This document shows positions 51,683 through 62,459 of a stretch of DNA of 64,000 nt, piece by piece. Below the pieces are notes generated by a model. It saw only the letters and a list, made by a program, of their open reading frames with translations, was not told where the DNA came from and ran no database searches. This DNA is from an uncultured Oscillospiraceae bacterium (lineage in GTDB: Bacteria > Bacillota > Clostridia > Oscillospirales > Oscillospiraceae). Both the position numbers and the translations under genes were made by a program. Every line of letters begins with the position of its first letter. Within the stretch, counting starts at the first letter, position 1. The DNA lies in NCBI GenBank assembly GCA_947625045.1, contig CANQMW010000001.1:1-64000 (forward strand), written 5' to 3'.

Positions 51683-52474
51683 CTACTTCATGTAGTAGGC
51701 AGCAACGATGCTGGAGGCCAGCACGCCGTCCACCTCACCCTTCATCAGCGCCTGGAACAGGCCCTCCGTGTTGGTCTGGTAGATGACGGAGCCCAGGCTC
51801 TGGACGAATTTCTCGTTCTGATAGAGGACCCGCTCGTCCGCCACGGTGACGCCCAGATCCTTGCCCTTCAGGCCGGAGCGGCGGCGGATATGGCTGCCGT
51901 AGCGGGCCACCAGTACGTACCGGCTGGAGAGATAGGCCGGGGACACGTCCATGTTGTCGGTGATAGCGGCGCTGGACACGGCCATGGCGATGTCGATGTT
52001 GCCCGCGTTCAGCTCGATCTCCGCGTTGGCGATGCTGATGGGGTAGAAGGTGATGTTCCAGCTGAGGTAGTTGCAGATCTGGCCGATCAGGTCCACGTCG
52101 AAGCCCTCGTAGCCCAGGTTGGACTGGTAGCTCATGGGCATGTTGTCCAGGTCGATTCCCACGATGACCTCCCGGGCGGGCACATTGTCCCAGTAGGGCT
52201 CCATGGCGTCCTGGTCCCCGTCCACGGCAATCAGGTTTTCCCCGAACCACTGTACCGACGCGGCCCGGAGAGTGCTGCTGGCGGCCAGGACCTTCATGGC
52301 CGCGGACACGTAGTCCTTCAGCTTGTCCCCCTTGCGGAAGGCGATATAGTAGTTGCTCTCGCCGCTGTAATCATCGATGACGCGAAAACCACCGCTGCTG
52401 CCGCAGGCGCACACGGGGATGAGCATTACCACACACAGCGCCAGACACAGTGCCGCGCGGAGCTTTTGCCGCAT
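51683..52474 (-). CDS. Amino-acid-type substrate-binding lipoprotein
   Basis: A 263-residue family 3 periplasmic-type binding protein. Lipobox VCAC after a hydrophobic signal, then the SBP_bac_3 pattern: VIVGIDLDNMPMSYQSNLGYEGFDVDL, split over residues ~95-120, and IDIAMAVSSAAITDNMDVSP. The N-terminal ~80 residues are an additional segment not usual for the family. ATG 52474 follows AGGAGG. A terminator separates it from the ABC ATPase upstream, so it may be expressed on its own. Confidence 0.85.
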   Translation of the reverse strand: MRQKLRAALCLALCVVMLIPVCACGSSGGFRVIDDYSGESNYYIAFRKGDKLKDYVSAAMKVLAASSTLRAASVQWFGENLIAVDGDQDAMEPYWDNVPAREVIVGIDLDNMPMSYQSNLGYEGFDVDLIGQICNYLSWNITFYPISIANAEIELNAGNIDIAMAVSSAAITDNMDVSPAYLSSRYVLVARYGSHIRRRSGLKGKDLGVTVADERVLYQNEKFVQSLGSVIYQTNTEGLFQALMKGEVDGVLASSIVAAYYMK

Positions 52475-52492
52475 AAGGGAGACCTCCTTCCA

Positions 52493-52523
52493 GAAAAAAA
52501 GCCGCACATTTTCATGTGCGGCT
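52493..52523 (-). terminator. Terminator after the ABC ATPase
   Basis: A 10-bp perfect stem AGCCGCACAT/ATGTGCGGCT with a 4-nt loop, then a run of seven T on the - strand. Confidence 0.87.
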
Positions 52524-52571
52524 ATTATAATACCCGATACACGGGGGAAAATCAAGGGGAGAAACGTCAAC

Positions 52572-53357
52572 TTAAGACTGATTATAGCCCTCCAGGAACC
52601 GGCGGGTCCGCTCCTGGGCGGGGGCGTCGATGACCTGACGGGGGTCGCCCTGCTCCACCACTACGCCGCCGTCCATGAAGATGACCTGGGTGGACACGTC
52701 CCGGGCGAAGGCCATCTCGTGGGTGACGATGATCATGGTGGTCTGCCGCTCGGCCAGGCCCCGTATGACCCGCAGCACCTCCTGGGTGAGTTCCGGGTCC
52801 AGGGCGGAGGTGGGCTCGTCGAAGCACAGGATGTCCGGCTGCAGGGCCAGGGCCCGGGCGATGGCCACCCGCTGCTGCTGGCCGCCGGAGAGCTGATGGG
52901 GGTAGTTGTCCATTCTATCGGAAAGACCCATCTGCACCAACAGTTGCCGGGCCCTGTCGTCGATCTGGGCATAGAGCTCTTTTTTCTTAGACTTGAAGTC
53001 CGGGTCCTCCTTGGCCAGGAGCTGCCCTGCCAGGGTCGCGTTCTGCAGGGCGGTGTACTGGGGGAACAGGTTGAAGGACTGGAACACCAGCCCGAAGTGG
53101 AGGCGCTTGCGCCGGATCTCCGACTCCCGCTGGGTGGCGGGGTCGGCGGCGTCGAAGATGGTCTCGCCGTTCACGGCGATAGAACCCCCGTCCGGGACCT
53201 CCAGGAAGTTCAGACACCGCAGCAGGGTGGTCTTGCCGGAGCCGGAGGAGCCGATGACGGACACCACCTGCCCCTTCTCCAGGGAGAAGCTGATGCCCTT
53301 CAGGACCTCGGTGCTGCCGAAGCTCTTTCGTATGTCCTTTACGTCCAGAATAGCCAT
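52572..53357 (-). CDS. Polar amino-acid ABC transporter ATP-binding protein
   Basis: A 261-residue GlnQ/ArtP-type ATPase. Walker A GSSGSGKTTLLRCLN, signature LSGGQQQRVAIARALAL, Walker B ILCFDEPTSALDPEL and the switch His in VTHEMAFARD. Powers the permease encoded 13 nt upstream. The linker FKSKKKELYAQIDDRA is slightly longer than in GlnQ. Confidence 0.96.
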   Translation of the reverse strand: MAILDVKDIRKSFGSTEVLKGISFSLEKGQVVSVIGSSGSGKTTLLRCLNFLEVPDGGSIAVNGETIFDAADPATQRESEIRRKRLHFGLVFQSFNLFPQYTALQNATLAGQLLAKEDPDFKSKKKELYAQIDDRARQLLVQMGLSDRMDNYPHQLSGGQQQRVAIARALALQPDILCFDEPTSALDPELTQEVLRVIRGLAERQTTMIIVTHEMAFARDVSTQVIFMDGGVVVEQGDPRQVIDAPAQERTRRFLEGYNQS

Positions 53358-53370
53358 GGCGCCGCCCTCC

Positions 53371-54057
53371 TCAGCGGAAATAGTCCAGCCGCTTTTCCAG
53401 CCGGCTCAGCAGCACCGTGACGATGCCGTTGAAGACGAGGTAATACACGGCGGTGAAGAACATAGGCCATATGGCCCCGGCGATGCCGTGGGAGCCCTTG
53501 AGGAAGGCCTGGCCGGCCCAGATGATCTCCTGCAGGGCGATGATACGGGCCAGGGCGGTGTCCTTTACCAGGGTGATGATCTCGTTGGACATAGGCGGCA
53601 CGATGCGCTTGATGACCTGCAAGAGGGTCACCTTAAAGAATATCTGGGACTTCGTCATGCCCAGCACCAGCCCGGCCTCCTGCTGGCCCACGGGGACGGA
53701 CTGGATGCCGCCCCGGTAGATCTCGGAGAAGTAGCAGGCGTAGTTGAAGATGAACGCGATGGCGGAGGCCAAAAACCGGCCCGCCTCGCCGCTGCCCCAT
53801 ATGTTCTTGCCCAGCACCATGCCGGGGAAGTAGAAGATGATGAGCAGCTGGATCATCAGCGGCGTGCCCCGGACGATCCATACGATCAGACGGGTCAGCC
53901 AGCTCAGGGGCTTGAAGCGGCTCATGGAGCCGAAGGCGATCACCAGCCCCAGGGGGATGGCGCCCAGGCCTGTGACGAAGAAGAGCTTCAGGGTCTGCAG
54001 AAAACCCACGTTCAGCGCTTTGAGCACTACGGGCATCTGCTGGAGGATAAGTTCCAT
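53371..54057 (-). CDS. Polar amino-acid ABC transporter permease
   Basis: A 228-residue HisMQ-type permease with about five membrane helices. N-terminal pattern FLQTLKLFFVTGLGAIPLGL and the EAA loop QEAGLVLGMTKSQIFFKVTL that contacts the ATPase. Substrate class (polar amino acids) from family only. Confidence 0.95.
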   Translation of the reverse strand: MELILQQMPVVLKALNVGFLQTLKLFFVTGLGAIPLGLVIAFGSMSRFKPLSWLTRLIVWIVRGTPLMIQLLIIFYFPGMVLGKNIWGSGEAGRFLASAIAFIFNYACYFSEIYRGGIQSVPVGQQEAGLVLGMTKSQIFFKVTLLQVIKRIVPPMSNEIITLVKDTALARIIALQEIIWAGQAFLKGSHGIAGAIWPMFFTAVYYLVFNGIVTVLLSRLEKRLDYFR

Positions 54058-54106
54058 GAAAGAGACCTCGAATTAATGTTATCATCGCCGTCAGGCGATA
54101 CAAAGA

Positions 54107-54232
54107 AAAGGCTCCCTTGTGCAAAGGGAGCTGTCATGCGGAGCATGACTGAGGGATTGTACCTGTAAGCACAAATACAACCCCTCCGCCTCGCTTCGCT
54201 CGGCACCTCCCCTTGCACAGGGGAGGCTTTGG
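54107..54232 (+). repeat. Dispersed MITE-like palindromic repeat, copy 2
   Basis: Begins AAGGCTCCCTTGTGCAAAGG and ends CCTTGCACAGGGGAGGCTTT, with CATGACTGAGGGATTGTA and ACAACCCCTCCGCC inside, matching 22239-22409 in the opposite orientation. It interrupts the operon between the binding protein and the permease. Confidence 0.82.
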
Positions 54233-54244
54233 GAGCGTCTTATT

Positions 54245-55060
54245 TTACTCCGCGGCGGCCTCGGCCTCAGCTGCCAGAGCGGTCTGGTCCACCAGAGCGG
54301 CCTGCACGCCATAGGTCTCGGCGATCTCCTCCATAGTGCCGTCCTCATAGCAGGCCAGGAAGAACTCGTTCAGAGCCTGGGCCAGGTCGGAGCCCTTGCG
54401 GAAGCCTACGCCGTACTCCTCGCTGTTCAGGTTCACGGTGTTCACCAGATCCTCATAGCTGGTGCCCTCGCCAACCATGGCGGCGGCCATCAGCAGGTCG
54501 ATGACGGCTGCGTCGGAGGTACCGGCGCTGACCTCCAGCAGGGCGTCAGCCTGAGCAAGCACGGGGGTGCAGGTATAGCCAAGGGCCTCCACCTCAGCCT
54601 CGCCGGCGCTGCCGGCCTCCACCGCGAAGACCAGGTCCGCCATGTCCTCGGCGGTCTCATAGTCGGCGGCCTTGTCGGCGGGCAGGACCACGGTCTGGGC
54701 ATTGTTGCAGTAGGCGTTGGAGCACTCCATGGCCGCCATGACCTCGTCGTTGAGGGTCATGCCGTTCCAGACCACGTCGATGGTCTTGGCGTCCAGCTCC
54801 AGGACCTTGTTGTCCCACTCGATCTCGATGAACTCCACGTCCACGCCCAGGCTCTCAGCAAAGGCCTTGGCCAGGTCGGCGTCAAAGCCGATCCACTCGC
54901 CGTTCTCATCCCGGTAGTCCATGGGGTCGAACTCGGTCACGCCTACCACCAGGGTGCCCTTGTCCTGAACATAGGCCATGTCGCTCTCCTCCTCGGCGGC
55001 GAAGACGGGGGTAGTCAGCAGCATCATGAAAGCCAGGGTAAAAGCAAGAAACTTTTTCAT
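54245..55060 (-). CDS. Amino-acid ABC transporter substrate-binding protein
   Basis: A 271-residue family 3 binding protein with signal peptide MKKFLAFTLAFMMLLTTPVF. GTLVVGVTEFDPMDYRDENG, WIGFDADLAKAFAESLGVDV and EVMAAMECSNAYCNNAQTVV match polar amino-acid receptors. No lipobox Cys is seen at the cleavage site, so it may be secreted or retained by another means. First gene of the operon. Confidence 0.92.
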   Translation of the reverse strand: MKKFLAFTLAFMMLLTTPVFAAEEESDMAYVQDKGTLVVGVTEFDPMDYRDENGEWIGFDADLAKAFAESLGVDVEFIEIEWDNKVLELDAKTIDVVWNGMTLNDEVMAAMECSNAYCNNAQTVVLPADKAADYETAEDMADLVFAVEAGSAGEAEVEALGYTCTPVLAQADALLEVSAGTSDAAVIDLLMAAAMVGEGTSYEDLVNTVNLNSEEYGVGFRKGSDLAQALNEFFLACYEDGTMEEIAETYGVQAALVDQTALAAEAEAAAE

Positions 55061-55252
55061 TTTAAATGTCCTCCTGAGAAGTTGTTTTCTTGACTGTTCA
55101 ATATACTACCATATTAGCGAGATGAAGTAAAGAGCTTTTTTGCGGTTTCCCGGATATTTTTACATTTTGTTCACCCATGGAGGGGGAACTGGTATATAAT
55201 TGAGCTACATTGAACAAGTCTGCGCCGGAGTCTGCGGCGCGAGGAGGCTGTC

Positions 55253-55942
55253 ATGGCGAAAAAAGCGCTGATCGTCGAGGACGACGAGAATATATCGGAG
55301 CTGCTGAGGCTGTATCTGGAGCGGGACGGCTTTGAGGTGCTCCAGGCGATGGACGGCGGCCGGGGCGTGGACCTGGCCCGCAGCTCCGAGCCGGACATCG
55401 TGCTGCTGGACATCATGCTGCCGGTAAAGGACGGCTGGCAGGTGTGCCGGGAGATCCGGGGCTTTTCCAAGGCGCCCATCGTGATGCTCACCGCCAAAGG
55501 GGAGACCCGGGACAAGGTGGCGGGCCTGGAGATGGGGGCGGACGACTATATCACAAAGCCCTTTGAGATAAAGGAACTGCTGGCGAGGGTGCACGCGGTG
55601 CTGCGCCGGACGGACGGCCCGGCGGAGGAAAAGCCCCGGCGGCTGGAATTCGACAAGCTCATCATCAACCTGGACTCCTATGAGCTGGTGGTGAACGGCA
55701 ACAAGATCGACACGCCGCCCAAGGAGATGGAGCTGCTGTTTCATCTGGCCAGCGCGCCCAACCGGGTCTACACCCGCAACCAGCTCCTGGACGAGGTGTG
55801 GGGCTTCGACTACTTCGGCGACTCCCGGACCGTGGACGTGCACATCAAGCGCCTGCGGGAAAAATTGGAGGGCGTCTCCGACCAGTGGCGCTTAAAAACG
55901 GTCTGGGGCGTGGGTTATAAATTTGAAGTCGGGGAAGCATAA
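55253..55942 (+). CDS. OmpR/PhoB-family response regulator
   Basis: 229 residues. Receiver domain with phospho-acceptor Asp53 in DIVLLDIMLP and acidic pocket EDD (9-11), then a winged-helix DNA-binding domain (residues ~130-226) with RTVDVHIKRLREKL. Paired with the kinase 4 nt downstream. Target genes are unknown, but the HtrA-like protease next in line suggests envelope stress. Confidence 0.95.
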   Translation: MAKKALIVEDDENISELLRLYLERDGFEVLQAMDGGRGVDLARSSEPDIVLLDIMLPVKDGWQVCREIRGFSKAPIVMLTAKGETRDKVAGLEMGADDYITKPFEIKELLARVHAVLRRTDGPAEEKPRRLEFDKLIINLDSYELVVNGNKIDTPPKEMELLFHLASAPNRVYTRNQLLDEVWGFDYFGDSRTVDVHIKRLREKLEGVSDQWRLKTVWGVGYKFEVGEA

Positions 55943-55945
55943 AAG

Positions 55946-57421
55946 GTGAGACGGAGCGTATTTTTCCGAAGCTTCCTGGTGACCACCACCATGTTCGCGG
56001 TGTGCTTCATCCTCTTCGGCGCCACTATGTTCTTCATGGGCCGGGCCTTTTTAATAAGGGAGAAGCAGGCCAGCCTCTCCGCCACGGCGGCGGAGGTAGG
56101 GCGCTACGCCGAGGCCATGCATACGGAGGAGGAGCTGTCCAGCTGGGAGCTCAGGATGAACCTGGCGGCCATTGCCCAGAGCACAGGAGATCATATCTTT
56201 CTGTGCGACCCCTCCGGCACGGTGGTGTCCAGCTCCGACAGGGACCTGACGGCCGACTATATTGGCCGTCAGGTCCCCCAGACGGTGGTGGATACCCTGG
56301 CCCGGGAGGGGACCTATAAGGGCCTGACGGACCTGGGCGGGTTTTACGAGGGGCGGTATTACGTGGTGGCTCAGCCCCTGGCGGACGAAGACGGGGCCGT
56401 CATCGGCTATGTGTTCGTCAACTACGCCGACTCCGGCTTCTACGGCGCGTGGGGCGGATTCATGCTGCTGTTCGTGGTCATCGCGGCGGGGATGCTGGCG
56501 GTGGCGGTGGCCTTTGAGTATGCCAATACCCGCAGGCTCGCCCGGCCCCTCAACGAGATGGCGGAGGCCGCCCGGCGCTTCGGCCGGGGCGATTACAGCG
56601 CCCGCGTGAGCCCCTACGAGGACGACGACGAGATCGGCACCCTCATTGACGCCTTCAATACCATGGCCGACGGCCTGGAGCGGAACGAGTCCCGCCGCCG
56701 GGAGTTCATCGCCAACGTCTCCCATGAGCTGCGCACCCCCATGACCAGCATCTCCGGCTTTGCCGACGGGCTGCTGGACGGGACCATCCCTCCCTCTGAG
56801 GAGCGAAAATACCTGCAGACCATCTCCTCCGAGTCCAAGCGGCTGGGCCGCCTTGTGCGGAGCATGCTGGACATGTCCCGGCTCCAGGACGGGGACCCGG
56901 CCCGGATGGAGCGGACCTTCGATCTGGGGGAGATGGTGGTCCAGACCCTGCTCAGCTTTGAGGAGCGGGTGGACGCCAAAAAGCTCAACGTGGAGCTGGA
57001 TATGCCCGAGGACGCGCTGCGGGTCAAAGGAGATGTGGACTCTTTGACCCGGGTGGTGTATAATCTTCTGGACAACGCGATAAAATTCGCCTGGGAGGGC
57101 ACGGACCTCTCTGTCAGCGTGTGGAAGGAAAACGGCAAGGCCTATACCGCCGTGCAGGATGTGGGGCCAACTATCCCCGAGGAGGAGCTGGCCCTCATCT
57201 TCGACCGGTTCCACAAGGCCGACAAGTCCCGCAGTCGGGATAAGGACGGCGTGGGCCTGGGATTATATATGGTACGGCAGATCCTGTCCAGCCACGGCCA
57301 GGATATATTCGTCACCAGCAGGGAGGGCGTGACCGTGTTCACGTTCACCCTGGCCCTGGCCGACACGGGCCGGGCCAACAAGGAAGACGCAGACCCGGCG
57401 GGAGCCCGCCGGCCCCGATAA
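55946..57421 (+). CDS. Sensor histidine kinase
   Basis: 491 residues starting at GTG 55946. Membrane helices at ~10-32 and ~165-190 flank an extracellular sensor domain. HAMP domain (~190-245), HisKA with His260 in NVSHELRTPMTSISGF, and HATPase with NLLDNAIKFA and DGVGLGLYMVRQIL. Autophosphorylates and passes phosphate to the preceding regulator. Confidence 0.95.
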   Translation: MRRSVFFRSFLVTTTMFAVCFILFGATMFFMGRAFLIREKQASLSATAAEVGRYAEAMHTEEELSSWELRMNLAAIAQSTGDHIFLCDPSGTVVSSSDRDLTADYIGRQVPQTVVDTLAREGTYKGLTDLGGFYEGRYYVVAQPLADEDGAVIGYVFVNYADSGFYGAWGGFMLLFVVIAAGMLAVAVAFEYANTRRLARPLNEMAEAARRFGRGDYSARVSPYEDDDEIGTLIDAFNTMADGLERNESRRREFIANVSHELRTPMTSISGFADGLLDGTIPPSEERKYLQTISSESKRLGRLVRSMLDMSRLQDGDPARMERTFDLGEMVVQTLLSFEERVDAKKLNVELDMPEDALRVKGDVDSLTRVVYNLLDNAIKFAWEGTDLSVSVWKENGKAYTAVQDVGPTIPEEELALIFDRFHKADKSRSRDKDGVGLGLYMVRQILSSHGQDIFVTSREGVTVFTFTLALADTGRANKEDADPAGARRPR

Positions 57422-57434
57422 GGAGGAGCCCCTG

Positions 57435-58739
57435 ATGGACTATAAGAACAACGCCAACGGCTGGTACACCCCCGCCCCCACCGTGCCCCCGGCCCCGGTC
57501 CGGGACCCGGCGGAGGAGGCCCGGGCCGCCCGGCGCACCCGCCGGACAAAGGTGGCGGCGCTGTGCGTGTGCGCGGTGCTGGTATGCGCGGCGGCGGCCT
57601 TGGCGGCGCTGCACACCGTGACCCGGGCGCGCCAGTGGGGCGCGGCGGAGACGGTCCCCTTTGGGGAGGGCCTTTTCGACTTCGGCGGCTCCGACGCGGA
57701 GCAGTACGATGACTTCCGGGACTATTTTGAAAACTACTTCACCCCCGCCGAGGAGATTGGCATGCCTACAGTATCCGCGGCGGAGGGCATGACCCTGAAG
57801 CTCTGGCCCAGTCAGGGGGAGGAGCTGTCCCTGCAGGAGATATACGAGCAGGTGAGCCCCGCCGTGGTAGGCATCACCGCCCGCATGGACGACTTTGGCT
57901 ACAGCTGGGGCACCGGCGTGGTGTTCGACCCGGAGGGGTATATCATCACCAACACCCATATCCTCCAGGGCTGCTCGGGCGCCACGGTGGAGTTCGCCGA
58001 CGGCAGGTCGTATGAGGCGAAGCTGGTGGGCGCGGACGAGGCCAGCGACATCGCCGTGATCGTGATAGACGCGGAGGAGGAGCTTCCCTATGCCCGGTTC
58101 GGCCGGTCCGGCAGCCTGCGGGTGGGGGACGAGGTGGTGGCCATCGGCAACCCCTTGAGCTCCAACTATTCCGGCACCATGACCAACGGCATCATCTCCG
58201 CCATCGACAGGAACATCTATAACCAGGGCCACACTATGACCATGCTCCAGACCAACGCGGCCCTGAACGAGGGCAATTCCGGCGGACCCCTTATCAACGC
58301 TCGGGGCCAGATCGTGGGCATCACCAACATGAAGATCATGTACGCCTACATGGCCAACGTGGAGGGCATCGGCTTCGCCGTCCCCTCGTCGGTGGTCAAG
58401 GAGGTGGCCGACCAGCTCATGGCCAAGGGCTATGTCTCCGGCGAGCCAACCATCGGCATCATAGCGGGCTCGGTGAGCGGGGAGGCCATGGACCTGTACG
58501 GCCTGCCCGAAGGGGTATATGTGTCCCAGGTCAACGAGGGCTCCGACGCCCTGGAAAAGGGCCTGCAGGAGGGGGATGTGATCACCGCCGTCAACGGCAC
58601 CCACGTCAGCTCCGTGGCGGAGGTGAACTTCATCAAGGACGGCTTCGCCGTGGGCGACAGCCTGACCCTCACCGTCTACCGGGAGGGGGAGACCTTCGAC
58701 CTGGAAGTCGAACTGGTAGATAATGGCGCCGTCCGGTGA
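57435..58739 (+). CDS. HtrA/DegP-like membrane-anchored serine protease with PDZ domain
   Basis: 434 residues. Membrane helix at ~40-60, then a Glu/Asp-rich stalk. Trypsin-like domain with catalytic His175 (ITNTHI), Asp205 (ASDIAV) and Ser282 (GNSGGP). C-terminal PDZ (~340-430) with YVSQVNEGSDALEKGLQEGD. Degrades misfolded exported proteins. Organisation with the two-component system suggests co-regulation, though the gap to the kinase is only 13 nt, so they are probably one operon. Confidence 0.95.
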   Translation: MDYKNNANGWYTPAPTVPPAPVRDPAEEARAARRTRRTKVAALCVCAVLVCAAAALAALHTVTRARQWGAAETVPFGEGLFDFGGSDAEQYDDFRDYFENYFTPAEEIGMPTVSAAEGMTLKLWPSQGEELSLQEIYEQVSPAVVGITARMDDFGYSWGTGVVFDPEGYIITNTHILQGCSGATVEFADGRSYEAKLVGADEASDIAVIVIDAEEELPYARFGRSGSLRVGDEVVAIGNPLSSNYSGTMTNGIISAIDRNIYNQGHTMTMLQTNAALNEGNSGGPLINARGQIVGITNMKIMYAYMANVEGIGFAVPSSVVKEVADQLMAKGYVSGEPTIGIIAGSVSGEAMDLYGLPEGVYVSQVNEGSDALEKGLQEGDVITAVNGTHVSSVAEVNFIKDGFAVGDSLTLTVYREGETFDLEVELVDNGAVR

Positions 58740-58751
58740 GGCGGAAAGACG

Positions 58752-58780
58752 TTGATTTTGTTCCAGCGGTATGGTATAGT
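58752..58780 (+). promoter_or_regulatory. Promoter of the double-glycine peptide gene
   Basis: TTGATT (58752-58757), 17-bp spacer, TATAGT (58775-58780). The leader to the ATG is ~130 nt, long for a small gene. Confidence 0.7.
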
Positions 58781-58910
58781 AAAAACAGGTTAAGGCGGGC
58801 AGAATAAATTTTTCAGAATTTTTGAAATTTCTTTAGCCCTTTTGGGCCGCCCGGCCGTATAAAGAAGTGAAAAACATCCAGCCACTGGAAATTTGAAAGG
58901 AGATACTCCC

Positions 58911-59135
58911 ATGAAGCCCGAAGATAAAAACCAGGACAAAGCTCTGAACGAAGACGAACTGGACGCCGTTGCCGGCGGCCTGTATGGGTCGGCCAAGCCC
59001 GATCCCGCCTCCACCTCGCCTCTGGCCGCATCCGCCGCATCTGTCGCGTCCGCCGCGTCCGCCGCATCCGTCAGCGCCTGCTCCCTGCAGAACGGCAACA
59101 ACGGCGCCGACGTCTGGGCCCAGAACTACAAGTAA
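58911..59135 (+). CDS. Orphan double-glycine-leader peptide (putative bacteriocin or signal precursor)
   Basis: 74 residues with a typical GG leader: LNEDELDAVAGG (12-23) matches the L-x-x-x-E-L-x-x-hydrophobic-x-GG pattern recognised by bacteriocin-type peptidase transporters. The ~51-residue core (after Gly23) is Ala/Ser-rich (SAASVASAASAASVSACS) with one Cys and an NGNNGADVWAQNYK end. No transporter, immunity or modification gene is in the window. ATG 58911 follows AAAGGAG; a longer frame from TTG 58893 is rejected. Confidence 0.6.
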   Translation: MKPEDKNQDKALNEDELDAVAGGLYGSAKPDPASTSPLAASAASVASAASAASVSACSLQNGNNGADVWAQNYK

Positions 59136-59152
59136 ACATCCGCGCAAAACAG

Positions 59153-59179
59153 GGCGGGGCCGTGTGGCCCCGCCTTTTT
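59153..59179 (+). terminator. Rho-independent terminator
   Basis: A 9-bp perfect stem GGCGGGGCC/GGCCCCGCC with a GTGT loop, then TTTTT. Confidence 0.9.
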
Positions 59180-59193
59180 GCCGCTTGTTAAGT

Positions 59194-59469
59194 TTACATA
59201 ATGTGTTCTTCCGGGAAATCGTCCCGGACCCGCATGCCCATATCCTCCCGGGTGCCGGTGGGATACTTGGCGATACCGGTGCTGTCGTATTTGCTGACCA
59301 GCCGGCTCTCCGGGTCCAGCCGCGGGTTCGCCCCTGTGACGTCAGGGCCGTGCCTTCAATCCTGAGAGCTGTTCTGGCTGTTGGAGCCGTTCTTTTTGCT
59401 CTGATCCTGGCTGTTCTGGTTTTTATCCTTGCTGCTGCCGCCGGCGTTTTTCTTGCTGTTCTTGGACAT
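59194..59469 (-). pseudogene. Small gene with an in-frame TGA at codon 38 (disrupted or recoded)
   Basis: Starts at ATG 59469 with a strong GGGAGGTGATG site. The first 37 codons encode a Lys/Asn/Ser/Gln-rich peptide (MSKNSKKNAGGSSKDKNQNS onward). Then TGA (59358-59356). The same frame continues open for 53 more codons with a well-formed, gene-like sequence (ANPRLDPESRLVSKYDSTGI, KYPTGTREDMGMRVRDDFPE) to TAA at 59194-59196. Either a nonsense mutation in a 91-codon gene, a functional 37-residue gene with a decayed tail, or readthrough/recoding. No homologous family recognised with certainty. Confidence 0.6.
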
Positions 59470-59582
59470 GAATCATCACCTCCCGGATAGTATGGCCCGG
59501 CCGGCGCCGGTCCATGCGCGGGGCGGGAAAATTTTTCTTTCCGGCGGCGGCGAAAAAAATGGGGAGAGAGGGGGATTTTTCC

Positions 59583-59611
59583 TTGACAATTCGCCCCTGT
59601 TGACGTTTAAT
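59583..59611 (+). promoter_or_regulatory. Probable ppdK promoter
   Basis: TTGACA (59583-59588), 17-bp spacer, TTTAAT (59606-59611), ~100 nt before the ppdK ATG. A second TTGACG lies inside the spacer. Confidence 0.6.
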
Positions 59612-59712
59612 AATATTGTATTTCTCATAATGGGCGCAGGATGGGCATAGTCCCACCCGCCCCCTGCGAAAGTCAATAAAATACCATAGGTATAAAAGGA
59701 GGAAATCCCAGC

Positions 59713-62334
<2,622 letters not shown>

Positions 62335-62367
62335 GTTACGCGAGCGCACAGCGAATAAACAAAACAG

Positions 62368-62404
62368 CATCCCCGGTCAGCGAAAGCTGGCTGGGGATGT
62401 TTTA
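62368..62404 (+). terminator. ppdK terminator
   Basis: CATCCCC/GGGGATG outer stem with an inner GTCAGC/GCTGGC stem and GAAA loop, then TTTT. Confidence 0.87.
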
Positions 62405-62459
62405 TATCCGTCTTGCCGTGACCCGCCCGGTGTGATACAATGTCCCGGCAGAAAGAGAG

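Noticed and set aside
59337-59358. Firm call of a selenoprotein at the TGA
   Set aside because: A short hairpin follows the TGA, but no sel genes are in the window and the hairpin is not a convincing bacterial SECIS. Left as one of three explanations.
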